Shown here: one piece after another, positions 1 through 8,926 of the stretch
How positions within the stretch are numbered: position 1 is the first letter of the stretch
Layout: each line of letters starts with the position of its first letter
Source of the DNA: Microbulbifer agarilyticus
GTDB taxonomy: Bacteria > Pseudomonadota > Gammaproteobacteria > Pseudomonadales > Cellvibrionaceae
DNA length: 64,000 nucleotides
Direction: 5' to 3'
Assembly: GCF_019800665.1 (NCBI RefSeq)
Contig: NZ_JAHVKO010000003.1
Span: 186,001-250,000, forward strand
Notes under the pieces: generated by a model
Seen by the model: only the letters and a program-made list of their open reading frames with translations
Database searches by the model: none
Told to the model about the DNA's origin: nothing
Translations under genes and position numbers: made by a program

Positions 1-2491
1 TTTTCGGCGGCAGGTCAGCGACTACTTCGGATTTTGTGCGCCGCAGCATAAACGGGCGCACCTTGCGGGCGAGTTCTTGTTGCCGCTCGTGGTCGCCATG
101 ATTTTCGATGGGATTGCGGTATGCCTGTTGAAATGCCTTGGCGCCACCGAGCAATCCAGGCAGGGAAAAATCCATCAGTGCCCAGAGTTCGCCGAGGTGG
201 TTTTCCAGCGGCGTGCCGGACAGGCACAGGCGGGTGGCACTGCGGATGCGGCGTACATGCTCGGCAACCTTGGTGTTGGGGTTTTTGATGGCCTGGGCTT
301 CGTCCAGCACCAGCACGCTAAATGCGTGGTCTCGGTAGTGTTCGTAATCGCGGGCCAGCAGGGGGTAGGTAGTGATGACCAGATCGCTGTGGGCGATCTG
401 GGTAAAGGCGGTTTCACGGTGGGGGCCGTGAATCAGCGTTACCTGTAACTCTGGGGTAAACTTCGCCGCTTCATGCACCCAGTTGCCGGTGAGGCTGGTT
501 GGGGCGATGACCAGTGCCGGCGCGGTGAGGCTACCGCTTTCCTTCATGTGCTGAATCAGTGCCAGGGTTTGCAGGGTTTTACCCAGCCCCATATCGTCCG
601 CAAGAATACCGCCGAAACCGTAGCTCTGCAGGAATGCCAGCCAGTTCAGGCCATCGTGCTGGTAGGGCCGCAGCGTTGCATGCAGATGTTGTGGCTTGGG
701 TATATTGGGCAGCCCGGAAAAGTCCCGCAGGGTTTCTTTTAGCTGGTGAATGTTCGGCGCGTGCGCGTCGTCCAGTTTGTCGATATCCGCGAACTGCACT
801 GCCTGGAAGGCGGGCAGCGGGATGGGTTTATCCAGCTTTTTTTCCTTCAGTAAATCGAACAGCAGGCTGCGAATACTTTGCAATGGCCGCGTATTTACGC
901 TCACCCAGTCACCATCGACAATCAGGCTCAGTTCATTCGGTGCGTCCTGTTCCAGCCATTGCTCCACCAAATCGACGATGGGCCACTGTTGCCCGTTGGG
1001 CAGTGTCAGGTCCAGCCCCATATCAAACCAGTTGTTGTCGCGATCGGTCAGTTCGATGGCGATTTCAGCGCGGGCGATATCAAACCGGTAGCTGCTGTCG
1101 GTACCGATTACCCAGCCCAGTTTTCGCCATTCGGGCAATTGTTCCCGCAGTAGCGCGCTCCAGCGCTGGAAAATTTTCTCGGGCTTGGTGGCATCCAGTA
1201 TCCAGACTTCTTCCTGGCCACCGAGGTTTTCCTGAATCAGGTAGAGGCCCTGCTCGTGTATTCGATCGCGGCAGCGCTGTTCGGCCTCTTCGTCGCGAAT
1301 AATTCGAATGTAGTCACCACCTTGCTCTTGGGTAATTTCCTGGCCCGCATAGTGCCGGCTGTAGCTTGGGGCGAGGGCAAAGCCACCGTAGTCGAAGTGC
1401 AGTTTCAGGGCCGGGAGCTTGTAGTGGTCGAAGTCACACCCGACAAGGGTGATGTGGGGGGTAAAGGTGCGCACCACAGTGAGCGAGGGCTCTACCGGCA
1501 GTGGCAATTGTTCCAGTGGCACGCGCTGGCGCAGCTCCACGGACATTAGGCCGACGTCGCTCGCGGGCACCGCGGGCATCGCCAGCAGGTGTAGTAATTG
1601 GGCAGTTGGCAGCGGTGTGGCGATATCGCCTAGACGCGCGCGCTCTGTATCCAGATAGCAGGGTGGGTTGGTCGGGATTATGTCCCAGTTACCCTTGTCC
1701 AGCCCGTCGAGGCTTGCGGTCAGTTGCAGCTTGCCATCTTGCTCTGGCTGCCACGCCCATTGCAGTGCACGGGCTGGCCCCTGCTGAATCCGCTCTTCTT
1801 CAAAATAAAAGCGTTTGCTGTCGAGCAGGTAGGGCAGGGCGCGGCGGCCGGGCTCGCCAGAGAGTTCGAGCCTGCCGCTGGCGCTAACGCGGGGTAGCAA
1901 CTGCAGGATGGTGACGTCTTCGTCCAGCAGGTGGCTGGGGCGGTTCCAGCCAAGGCGGTTGGTTTCCTGAGTGAAATAGCGCAACTGGCTCCAGCTGCCG
2001 TCTTTCTTCAGATAGCCTTTCTTGGTGGATAACTGCAGCTGCCCCTGGGTGTTCTGTTCCAGTACATACAACAAGTAGTGCTGGCCATGCTCGAGCGGCT
2101 GCACCTCGGTGCGCGGTGCACCGGGCAGGTCGGACAGCCACTGCTGCCAGGGGGCTGCGCCTGCTTCAGCTGCGGCACTTTCGCTATTCGAGCCGCCCTC
2201 TGTCGAATCTACCTGCTGTTCCTTGTTCAGCAGTTCCAGCGCAACAGCGACGGCATGCTTGCAATTAAGTGCCACCGGGCAGGAGCAGAGCCCTACCAAA
2301 CGGCCGCGCTCCACATCCAGCTCAACCCGGTAAACAAAACGCGCCGAGCCTTTGACGCGACCGCGGTAGATTTCGGCGTCCTGGTCCCAGTAGGCCTCCT
2401 GTACCCGCCCGCGCTGGAAGTATTCCTCACCGCGCTCGAATGCGCGCGGGTCCACCATATTGCGAACGTTATTGAGGGTGAAACGGACCAA
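1..2491 (-). CDS. SNF2/HepA-family DEAD-box helicase with N-terminal SWIM zinc finger (3' end cut by window)
   Basis: Reading the minus strand gives one open frame from about 2491 to base 1 with no stop, so the C-terminal helicase lobe lies outside the window. Near residues 69-79 there is a SWIM zinc finger (CSCPVALNCKH). A bacterial SNF2-associated region follows. The first RecA-like lobe then has Walker A (DDMGLGKT, about residue 630) and a DEAQ Walker B (VLDEAQAIKN, about residue 727). SNF2 proteins of this type are ATP-driven DNA or RNAP remodelers. I prefer the TTG at 2491 because GGAG lies 8 bases before it. An in-frame ATG at 2458 and a GTG further upstream are alternatives. It is divergent from the MFS gene. 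The family call is firm; the cellular role is unknown. Confidence 0.88.
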   Translation of the reverse strand, partial: MVRFTLNNVRNMVDPRAFERGEEYFQRGRVQEAYWDQDAEIYRGRVKGSARFVYRVELDVERGRLVGLCSCPVALNCKHAVAVALELLNKEQQVDSTEGGSNSESAAAEAGAAPWQQWLSDLPGAPRTEVQPLEHGQHYLLYVLEQNTQGQLQLSTKKGYLKKDGSWSQLRYFTQETNRLGWNRPSHLLDEDVTILQLLPRVSASGRLELSGEPGRRALPYLLDSKRFYFEEERIQQGPARALQWAWQPEQDGKLQLTASLDGLDKGNWDIIPTNPPCYLDTERARLGDIATPLPTAQLLHLLAMPAVPASDVGLMSVELRQRVPLEQLPLPVEPSLTVVRTFTPHITLVGCDFDHYKLPALKLHFDYGGFALAPSYSRHYAGQEITQEQGGDYIRIIRDEEAEQRCRDRIHEQGLYLIQENLGGQEEVWILDATKPEKIFQRWSALLREQLPEWRKLGWVIGTDSSYRFDIARAEIAIELTDRDNNWFDMGLDLTLPNGQQWPIVDLVEQWLEQDAPNELSLIVDGDWVSVNTRPLQSIRSLLFDLLKEKKLDKPIPLPAFQAVQFADIDKLDDAHAPNIHQLKETLRDFSGLPNIPKPQHLHATLRPYQHDGLNWLAFLQSYGFGGILADDMGLGKTLQTLALIQHMKESGSLTAPALVIAPTSLTGNWVHEAAKFTPELQVTLIHGPHRETAFTQIAHSDLVITTYPLLARDYEHYRDHAFSVLVLDEAQAIKNPNTKVAEHVRRIRSATRLCLSGTPLENHLGELWALMDFSLPGLLGGAKAFQQAYRNPIENHGDHERQQELARKVRPFMLRRTKSEVVADLPPK

Positions 2492-2710
2492 GTTGGGCTC
2501 TCCGGTACGGTTTTTTCTGCCGGTACTTAGGGTTAAACCTGCCACTTTAGCATGAGTTACTGGTGGGCAGGTTGAATACGGCGCAGTGCGACCTATACCT
2601 CTGTTTCGATAGTGTTTGTGATATTGGCTTTGGTATATTCGACCCGGTTTAGCGGAAGGATTTTTGTCGCCAAGGTGTGGTGCACTACCCGGGTATGGAA
2701 GTACTGATGT

Positions 2711-3973
2711 ATGAATGATGTAACCGAACAGGTGGGGCAGGCGGGCGACGCGCCCGCGCATGACCCCTCGCAACTGAGTGAGCGCGAACAACGCGGCAAT
2801 ATTTGGCGATTAACCATCGCCCAGGCCCTGGCGGGAGCCAACTCGGTGGTGGCCTATGCCACCGGCGCGATCGTAGGTGCCGAGCTGGCACCGGTATCCT
2901 GGCTGGCAACCTTGCCTCTGTCGGTCTTTGTGGTGGGCATGGCGCTGTGCATCTTGCCAGTGGGTGCGATTGCCGGGCGCTACGGGCGACGCGCAGCATT
3001 CCTGGTGGGCGCCGGTGCCGGTGTGCTCGCGGGTTTGCTCGGCACCTATGCAATCCTGGTTGGCGGTGTCACCGGTTTTTGGCTGTTCTGTGGCTCGACA
3101 ATGTTTGGTGGAGCCTACGCGGCGGTTGTCTTGCAATTCCGCTTTGCCGCGGCGGATGCGGTAGCACCCAGCCGCAAGGCGCGGGCACTATCCATGGTGA
3201 TGGCGGGCGGTGTTGCCGCCGGTGTGGTTGGTCCACAGCTGGTGACCTGGACCATGGATATATGGGCCGGCCACGTATTTGCCGTTACCTTTCTTGCGCA
3301 GGCTCTGGTCGCGGCGCTGTCGGCGGTCATCCTGTTCGGTGTGCGTTTGCCCATGCCGTCTGCAAATGCCGCCAGCGGTGGCCGGCCTCTCTCGCTGATC
3401 GCGCGCCAGCCACGCTTTATTGCCGCTGCCGCGTGTGGAGCCATCTCTTATACGCTGATGAATTTCTTGATGACCGCGGCTCCGCTCGCCATGCACATGC
3501 ATGGGCATTCCACCGAATCCTCCAACCTCGGACTGCAGTGGCATGTGATCGCCATGTTTGGCCCGAGCTTTTTTACCGGTAGCTTGATCGCGCGCTTTGG
3601 CGCGGAGCGGGTGATGATGGTGGGCCTGCTGCTGATCGGTGTCTCCGCCGCGGTGGGGCTGGCGGGAGTCGAGGTGATGCACTTCTGGGTAACGCTGGTT
3701 TTGCTGGGGCTGGGGTGGAACTTCGGTTTTCTCGGCGCCTCGGCGCTGGTGCTCGAATGCCACAGCGATAGCGAGAAAACCCGTGTGCAATCCCTCAACG
3801 ACTTTATTGTGTTTGGGCTGATGGCATTGGGCTCGTTTGCTTCAGGCGGACTGCTCAGCGCCTACGATTGGAATACCGTACTGTGGGTATCGTTTGCGCC
3901 CTTGCTGGTGACCGTGGTTGCGCTGGGGGTATTAATTTTGCGTAAAAAGCCTGAAGTGATTCAGGCCGCTTGA
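2711..3973 (+). CDS. MFS transporter
   Basis: The 420-residue protein is dominated by hydrophobic segments consistent with about 12 membrane helices. It has a polar N-terminal tail of about 35 residues. The basic loop GRYGRRAAF after the second or third helix matches the major facilitator superfamily signature between TM2 and TM3. The protein should be a proton- or ion-coupled inner-membrane carrier, but no substrate-specific motif is recognisable. GGAAG lies about 9 bases before the ATG. The gene stands alone, divergent from the SNF2 helicase and upstream of an oppositely oriented tRNA. No terminator is obvious in the 100 bases after its stop. Confidence 0.85.
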   Translation: MNDVTEQVGQAGDAPAHDPSQLSEREQRGNIWRLTIAQALAGANSVVAYATGAIVGAELAPVSWLATLPLSVFVVGMALCILPVGAIAGRYGRRAAFLVGAGAGVLAGLLGTYAILVGGVTGFWLFCGSTMFGGAYAAVVLQFRFAAADAVAPSRKARALSMVMAGGVAAGVVGPQLVTWTMDIWAGHVFAVTFLAQALVAALSAVILFGVRLPMPSANAASGGRPLSLIARQPRFIAAAACGAISYTLMNFLMTAAPLAMHMHGHSTESSNLGLQWHVIAMFGPSFFTGSLIARFGAERVMMVGLLLIGVSAAVGLAGVEVMHFWVTLVLLGLGWNFGFLGASALVLECHSDSEKTRVQSLNDFIVFGLMALGSFASGGLLSAYDWNTVLWVSFAPLLVTVVALGVLILRKKPEVIQAA

Positions 3974-4074
3974 TGTGGCTGAATTTTTTGCAGAGAGTTT
4001 CGCTGCTGCAATGCAAAACCTGCACTGAAGCCGCAATGTTATTTGGGAATTAAGAGACGGGAATAAAGTAAAAA

Positions 4075-4151
4075 TGGTGGGCCTTCCGGGACTTGAACCC
4101 AGGACCTGCCGATTATGAGTCGGATGCTCTAACCAACTGAGCTAAAGGCCC
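4075..4151 (-). tRNA. tRNA-Ile2 (CAU anticodon, lysidine type; elongator Met less likely)
   Basis: On the minus strand there is a complete cloverleaf with acceptor GGGCCTT/AAGGCCC, a normal D-arm, anticodon loop CTCATAA with CAU, a T-arm with GGTTCAAGTCC, and an encoded CCA end. CAU occurs in Met tRNAs and in the minor Ile2 tRNA modified by TilS. The acceptor pairs C4-G69 and C5-G68, known TilS identity elements in E. coli tRNA-Ile2, are present here and absent from E. coli elongator tRNA-Met. The position next to rpoD also recalls E. coli ileX. The tRNA call is secure; the Ile2 assignment is an inference. Confidence 0.93.
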
Positions 4152-4187
4152 CCACAGGCGCTCGCAGGGACCTGCGAACGGGTTGGC

Positions 4188-4216
4188 AAAGTACTCGATT
4201 TTCTTCGTTAAATCAA
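4188..4216 (-). promoter_or_regulatory. Putative sigma70 promoter of the tRNA
   Basis: Read on the minus strand, TTGATT and TACTTT are separated by 17 bases, about 37 bases upstream of the mature tRNA 5' end. The -35 box is good and the -10 box is weak. A short self-complementary stretch (CGCAGGGACCTGCG, about 4162-4176) lies in the leader before the tRNA and could help 5' processing. Confidence 0.35.
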
Positions 4217-4222
4217 CGCTCT

Positions 4223-4246
4223 GGGGCAGTTTCCACATGCTGCCCC
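4223..4246 (-). other. Stem-loop downstream of the autotransporter
   Basis: GGGGCAG and CTGCCCC form a perfect 7-bp stem with a 10-base loop just after the autotransporter stop codon. No run of T follows on the minus strand, so it is not a canonical intrinsic terminator. It may protect a 3' end or act with Rho. Confidence 0.4.
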
Positions 4247-4251
4247 GATTC

Positions 4252-6147
4252 TTACCATGCCCAGTTGAAGCCGAGGCTGGCATTGCCCCCGGACCAGTTC
4301 AGGCCGTCCAGTGAAGTCTGGTAGCCCACGTTAATAAAGGCGCTGCCGTACTGGCCCTCGAGTAGTACTGCGCCACCGCCAAACTCGCCCCAGGTGGCCT
4401 CGCGCTCAAGATCGGTTTGCTGGTCCAGGTTGTACACCAACTGATCGTTGCCGCCGAGGGTGTGCCACAGGTTGCCGAACAGGTAGAGCCGCAAATTGCC
4501 ATCGAGCCACTGGCTGTCGACATTGTAACCGCGGATGCCGGCGCGAAAATTGGCTTCCGGGGTCTTGTCCGGATCCACCCACGAAATACCGTCTTCATAC
4601 GCTGAGAAATTGGTGTAATTTACTACCGCCTGCAGTTGCGGCTCCAGATTCAGCGATTCGCTGACCTGCCAGGTAAAGCCCTTTTCCATAGAGAGGGTGA
4701 GCTGTGGGCCGGTAACGGTGTCCCCGATGCCGCGTGTGGACTGGCTGTGCAGCTTCACGTAGGCGACTTTGGCGGTGAAGTCGAAATAGCCCATGTTGGG
4801 GCGATAGTCGTTGAAGTAGTAGCCGAAGTGGTGACTGGTGAGCTGGTTGCGGCCGGCGTCGTAGTTGTTGAAGCCGCGGGCGAAGCCCGTGACATCACCG
4901 CTGGTGCGGGTGCTGCCGACAAACAGCCCCATTTCCCGTGCGCCACCGGTACAGGTGGGGGCCGCCCAGAAATTCTTGCCTACCTGAAAGCCGGAGATGT
5001 TGCCGTCGAAGCGGTTATCCACATCGCCACGCCAGTTATAGTCTGTGCGGGTGTGGTGCACACGCACCCACTCTTGATTGATCCCATCGAACCAGCTGCG
5101 TTGCTCGCCACGCCGTTTGTGATAGCTGCCGATCTCCTGCAACGACGTTAGGCGTGCAAGGGATTTTGCCTGAGCGTACAGTGGCACTTCCGGGCGATAG
5201 AGGGGCAGTGGCTCAGTGATCGTATTGGCTGCGGCAAGATTCAACAGGGGAGCAGCGGCAGAGGGTGCGCTGGTATCGATTCCCCCTGTGCCGGAACTCG
5301 CTACCAGGTTAAATGAATCTGATTCGTTGCTCCCGGCATCGCCGGGAAGCAGGTTGGAGCGCAGAAACCAGTTGTCGCTGTCTTCGGCGCTGCGTGCGCC
5401 GCGAAACAGAAAGTACTCATAGGGCCCGGCAGATATGGGACTGTCCATGTAAAACGCGCCACTCCCGGTGGTGGCGCCATTGGTGACTTCCACGACGAGA
5501 ATGCCATCGATGGTATCCGCGCCATTTCCGGAAAAGCGATCGAAAACCAGTTGCGTACTGCCGCTGATGTGGCCACCGCTCACGATGAGGCGGTCGGCGA
5601 GGCTGTCGTCACCACCGGCAATCATGTCCATGTGGATGATACCTGTGCCGCTGTAATCACCCTGCACCAGCAGCTGATTGGCGGTGGAGCCGCGCATGTC
5701 GATGACGCCGTGGTTAATGAGGCTGAGACGCTGGCCGCGGTAGGGGACGATTGCCGCGCTCAGATGTGGTAAAGCGAGGCTGCTGTTACTGCCGATGCGC
5801 AGCCGACCGGGCTGGCCGCCGTTGTCGCCAAGGACCAGCGTGGTGTCGAGTGTCAGCTGGCTGGCGCCGTCGAGCGCAATGGATTCCCAGCGCTGCAGGC
5901 GCGCGGGGTTGCTGATAACGACATCGCGCAGGGTCAGGGTGTCGAAGCCGCTGCCGCCATCAATCAGCAGCGCGTTGTTGCGCGCGGCACTTTCATCAGA
6001 TTCGAGAATGTATTGATTGTCGCCGTCGTCTAACTGAATCTGGGCGTATGCACTAAGTGGCATGAGCGGGAGTGTTGTGAGAAGTGGTGCCAGCAAAGCC
6101 GCCGCTGTGCCCGCGCCAACACCGCGGGTCACCCGAAAATACAACAT
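4252..6147 (-). CDS. Autotransporter (type Va) with C-terminal beta-barrel
   Basis: The 631-residue protein starts with a Sec signal peptide (residues 1-35, ending SAYA). A passenger of about 300 residues follows, rich in G, S, D, N and T with short repetitive beta-strand-like segments (GGSGFDTLTL is typical of beta-helix passengers). A linker leads to a C-terminal barrel of about 270 residues with alternating aromatic strands. The last residues are GFNWAW, so the barrel ends in an aromatic residue, Trp rather than the usual Phe. By family, the passenger is exported through the barrel to the cell surface. No protease triad or adhesin motif is evident, so the surface function is unknown. The gene is monocistronic. 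Confidence 0.82.
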   Translation of the reverse strand: MLYFRVTRGVGAGTAAALLAPLLTTLPLMPLSAYAQIQLDDGDNQYILESDESAARNNALLIDGGSGFDTLTLRDVVISNPARLQRWESIALDGASQLTLDTTLVLGDNGGQPGRLRIGSNSSLALPHLSAAIVPYRGQRLSLINHGVIDMRGSTANQLLVQGDYSGTGIIHMDMIAGGDDSLADRLIVSGGHISGSTQLVFDRFSGNGADTIDGILVVEVTNGATTGSGAFYMDSPISAGPYEYFLFRGARSAEDSDNWFLRSNLLPGDAGSNESDSFNLVASSGTGGIDTSAPSAAAPLLNLAAANTITEPLPLYRPEVPLYAQAKSLARLTSLQEIGSYHKRRGEQRSWFDGINQEWVRVHHTRTDYNWRGDVDNRFDGNISGFQVGKNFWAAPTCTGGAREMGLFVGSTRTSGDVTGFARGFNNYDAGRNQLTSHHFGYYFNDYRPNMGYFDFTAKVAYVKLHSQSTRGIGDTVTGPQLTLSMEKGFTWQVSESLNLEPQLQAVVNYTNFSAYEDGISWVDPDKTPEANFRAGIRGYNVDSQWLDGNLRLYLFGNLWHTLGGNDQLVYNLDQQTDLEREATWGEFGGGAVLLEGQYGSAFINVGYQTSLDGLNWSGGNASLGFNWAW

Positions 6148-6323
6148 GGTTCCATCCCTGAACTTATTACTGGGCGCAAATCCTTTGCGCTTTATTTAGG
6201 GGGTACCAATTAGGTACGTCAGTGCAGGGAGTTTAGGTCGGGGCGGGAAGGGTTGCCGGGCTTGGCGCCCGGCGGTCACGAATTTTGTCGGGCTATTTCG
6301 CCCGGTCATCTTTTGGCAATGGT

Positions 6324-6713
6324 TCAGCCAAGCCAGCGTGGCAACAGGATGCAGGCCCAGGTGCTGACCCACAATAGCAGGGAGATGGAAACCGCGGCGG
6401 AGCCTGTATCTTTGGCGATTTTGGACAGCGGGTGCTTCTCCGGGCCAATCCGGTCGACCACGGCCTCCACTGCGCTGTTCATCAGCTCGACGATCATCAC
6501 CAGCAGGGTCACGCCGATCAGCAGGGCGCGCTCGACACCGGATTCACCGAGCCACAGGGCGGCGGGAATCAGGATTACCGCGAGAGAGACTTCCTGGCGA
6601 AAGGCCGCTTCGTTGCGCCAGGTGGCGAGCAGCCCCTGACGGGAATACTCGGTGGCGTCGATAAGGCGGGAGATACCGGTTTTTCCGGGTTTGTTCACGA
6701 ACTGCTCTTCCAT
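6324..6713 (-). CDS. dgkA: Diacylglycerol kinase
   Basis: A 129-residue protein of the small prokaryotic DgkA family, an inner-membrane trimer that phosphorylates diacylglycerol to phosphatidic acid and recycles lipid from membrane-derived oligosaccharide synthesis. It has an amphipathic N-terminal helix (WRNEAAFRQE) and three membrane helices. The family signature is ELMNSAVEAVVDRI, whose first Glu and Asn belong to the active site. I use the ATG at 6713. The longer in-frame start at 6776 would sit inside the rpoD terminator. The gene lies just after rpoD in the same direction, separated by that terminator. Confidence 0.93.
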   Translation of the reverse strand: MEEQFVNKPGKTGISRLIDATEYSRQGLLATWRNEAAFRQEVSLAVILIPAALWLGESGVERALLIGVTLLVMIVELMNSAVEAVVDRIGPEKHPLSKIAKDTGSAAVSISLLLWVSTWACILLPRWLG

Positions 6714-6774
6714 TGTTTTTCTGTTGCTCCGTTGCCGTGGATGTTCATCCGTTTGCAATAAAATCGTGGCCCAC

Positions 6775-6801
6775 AAAAAAGCCCGGCGAGCCGGGCTTTT
6801 T
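6775..6801 (-). terminator. Intrinsic terminator after rpoD
   Basis: GCCCGG/CCGGGC forms a 6-bp GC-rich stem with a 4-base loop. On the minus strand it is followed by six T residues. There are also A/T runs on the other side, so it could work in both directions. Confidence 0.88.
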
Positions 6802-6832
6802 CAAGTATGGACAACATTTCCGCGATGGAAAG

Positions 6833-8686
6833 TTACTCGTCCAAGAAGCTGCGCAGGTGCTCGGAGCGCGAAGGGTGGCGCAGTTTGCGCAGTGCCTTGG
6901 CTTCGATCTGACGGATACGCTCACGGGTAACGTCGAACTGCTTGCCCACTTCCTCAAGGGTGTGGTCGGTGTTCATGTCGATACCAAAGCGCATGCGCAG
7001 TACCTTCGCTTCCCGCGCGGTCAGGCCGCCCAGTACAGAGCGGGTCGCATCGTGCAGGCCCGTGGAGGTCGCGGTGTCCACCGGGGAAGACTGGTTCTGG
7101 TCTTCGATAAAGTCGCCCAGATGGGAGTCTTCATCATCACCGATCGGCGTCTCCATGGAGATCGGCTCTTTGGCGATCTTCAGGACTTTACGCACCTTGT
7201 CTTCCGGCATATCCATGCGCTCGCCCAGCTCTTCCGGAGTTGGCTCGCGGCCCATCTCCTGCAGCATCTGACGGCTGATACGATTGAGCTTGTTAATGGT
7301 CTCAATCATATGCACCGGAATACGGATGGTGCGCGCCTGGTCGGCAATGGAGCGGGTGATCGCCTGGCGAATCCACCAGGTTGCATAGGTGGAGAACTTG
7401 TAACCGCGACGGTATTCGAACTTGTCTACCGCCTTCATCAGGCCGATGTTGCCTTCCTGGATCAGGTCCAGGAACTGCAGGCCGCGGTTGGTGTATTTCT
7501 TCGCGATAGAAATTACCAGACGCAGGTTGGCCTCAACCATTTCTTTCTTGGCGCGGCGAGAGCGAGCCTCACCGATGGACATGCGACGGTTGATCTCTTT
7601 GATCTGGCCTACGTCCAGTTGCGCCTTGTCCTGAGCGTGTTGCAGCTTGCGCTGGGCACGCTGGATTTCTTCGGCTACCTGGCGCAGCGCGTCGGAGTAG
7701 TCGCGCTTCTTCTTGATGATCGCCGGGATCCAATCTTCATTGGTCTCGTTGCCGGGGAATTCCTTGATAAAGGTCTTGCGCGGCATGCGGGCACGCTTGA
7801 TACACAGGTTCATCACCAGACGTTCCTGAGCGCGCACTTCGTCGAGAATATCGCGGACTGCGGTGTACAGCGGATCGAACTGGCGCGGGGCCAGTTTGAA
7901 GAAGCGGAATACTTCGCCCACGGCTTCCATGGCGGCGCCGGCTTCTTTGGAGTCGCGGCCGTGCTTTTTGATCGCTGCGTCAGCTTTCTTCTGCGCGGCG
8001 ATCAGCGCGTTCATGCGCTCGGCGAGCTCTTCCGGGTCGATACCACCGGGGTTCTCTTCTTCTTCCTCTTCCTCGGAGTCGTCGTCCGAATCGTCGTCGC
8101 CGTCCTCGGATTTGGCTTGCGCAGCCTGGCCGGCCTGGGCACCCGGAGGTACGTCTTCGGCAGGGTCGAGCCAGCCGGCGATCACGTCGGGGACGCGGCG
8201 CTCTTCTTTCTCGATCAGCGCGTACTCGTCGATGATCTGCTGTACGGCACCCGGCCAGTAGGCGAGGGCGGCCATCAGTTCACGCAGGCCTTCTTCGATG
8301 CGCTTGGCGATGGCGATTTCGCCTTCGCGGGTAAGCAGTTCCACGGTACCCATCTCGCGCATGTACATGCGCACCGGGTCGGTGGTACGGCCTACGTCGG
8401 ATTCTACGGCGGCGAGTGCAGCGGCGGCTTCGGCGGCGGCGATTTCATCAGCGGAGCTGTCGCCTTCGGCCATCAACAGTTCTTCGGCATCCGGTGCTTG
8501 TTCAAACACCTTGATGCCCATGTCGTTGATCATGCCGATGATGTCTTCCACCTGATCGGGATCAGAGATGTCCTCTGGCAGGTGGTCATTCACTTCCGCA
8601 TAGGTGAGATAGCCCTGCTCTTTACCGCGGGCAATCAGTTCTCGAATGCGGGAGGTGGTTTTTTGCTGTTGGGTTTTGTCGGTCAT
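6833..8686 (-). CDS. rpoD: Primary sigma factor RpoD (sigma70)
   Basis: A 617-residue housekeeping sigma factor that directs core RNA polymerase to -35/-10 promoters. Region 1.1 is at the N terminus and region 1.2 contains [11 protein letters not shown]. An acidic stretch rich in D and E (around residues 190-215) lies in the non-conserved region. Region 2 includes the DNA-melting segment [17 protein letters not shown]. Regions 3 and 4 follow, with the -35-reading helix [18 protein letters not shown] near the end. The ATG at 8686 has AGGG upstream; an in-frame TTG lies two codons earlier. It is the distal gene of the rpsU-yqeY-dnaG-rpoD block and has its own putative promoter. Confidence 0.98.
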   Translation of the reverse strand: MTDKTQQQKTTSRIRELIARGKEQGYLTYAEVNDHLPEDISDPDQVEDIIGMINDMGIKVFEQAPDAEELLMAEGDSSADEIAAAEAAAALAAVESDVGRTTDPVRMYMREMGTVELLTREGEIAIAKRIEEGLRELMAALAYWPGAVQQIIDEYALIEKEERRVPDVIAGWLDPAEDVPPGAQAGQAAQAKSEDGDDDSDDDSEEEEEEENPGGIDPEELAERMNALIAAQKKADAAIKKHGRDSKEAGAAMEAVGEVFRFFKLAPRQFDPLYTAVRDILDEVRAQERLVMNLCIKRARMPRKTFIKEFPGNETNEDWIPAIIKKKRDYSDALRQVAEEIQRAQRKLQHAQDKAQLDVGQIKEINRRMSIGEARSRRAKKEMVEANLRLVISIAKKYTNRGLQFLDLIQEGNIGLMKAVDKFEYRRGYKFSTYATWWIRQAITRSIADQARTIRIPVHMIETINKLNRISRQMLQEMGREPTPEELGERMDMPEDKVRKVLKIAKEPISMETPIGDDEDSHLGDFIEDQNQSSPVDTATSTGLHDATRSVLGGLTAREAKVLRMRFGIDMNTDHTLEEVGKQFDVTRERIRQIEAKALRKLRHPSRSEHLRSFLDE

Positions 8687-8714
8687 GCACAACCCTGAAT
8701 TCTGGGGATTGATA

Positions 8715-8751
8715 GTCTGGACTTTTGTCTGGACAAAGACGCGGGATTATA
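8715..8751 (-). promoter_or_regulatory. Putative rpoD-proximal promoter with leader direct repeat
   Basis: A perfect -10 box, TATAAT, lies on the minus strand at 8746-8751, about 60 bases upstream of the rpoD ATG. No good -35 box is found at 16-18 bases. A TTGACA lies too far upstream, at 31 bases. The predicted early transcript carries two exact copies of GTCCAGAC separated by four A (8715-8722 and 8727-8734). In E. coli rpoD also has internal promoters within its operon. Confidence 0.45.
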
Positions 8752-8926
8752 GCGTATTTGCGATAGCAATAACCACTATGACTGTCAAGGCAGATGGCGT
8801 GGTTCAGGGTGTCCGAGCGCGCTTGTCTTTGGTTTCCCGCCGGCTAATGACGGCGGGCCTGTGTATATGGTGTTGGCTGGAGGGAATTCAAGGGGGAGAG
8901 ACCGAAAACCTTGGGGGCGGCCGTCG

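Noticed and set aside
6713-8698. Long plus-strand open frame of 661 codons opposite rpoD.
   Set aside because: It is the antisense shadow of rpoD, caused by high GC codon use. Its product has no recognisable domain and rpoD is unambiguous.
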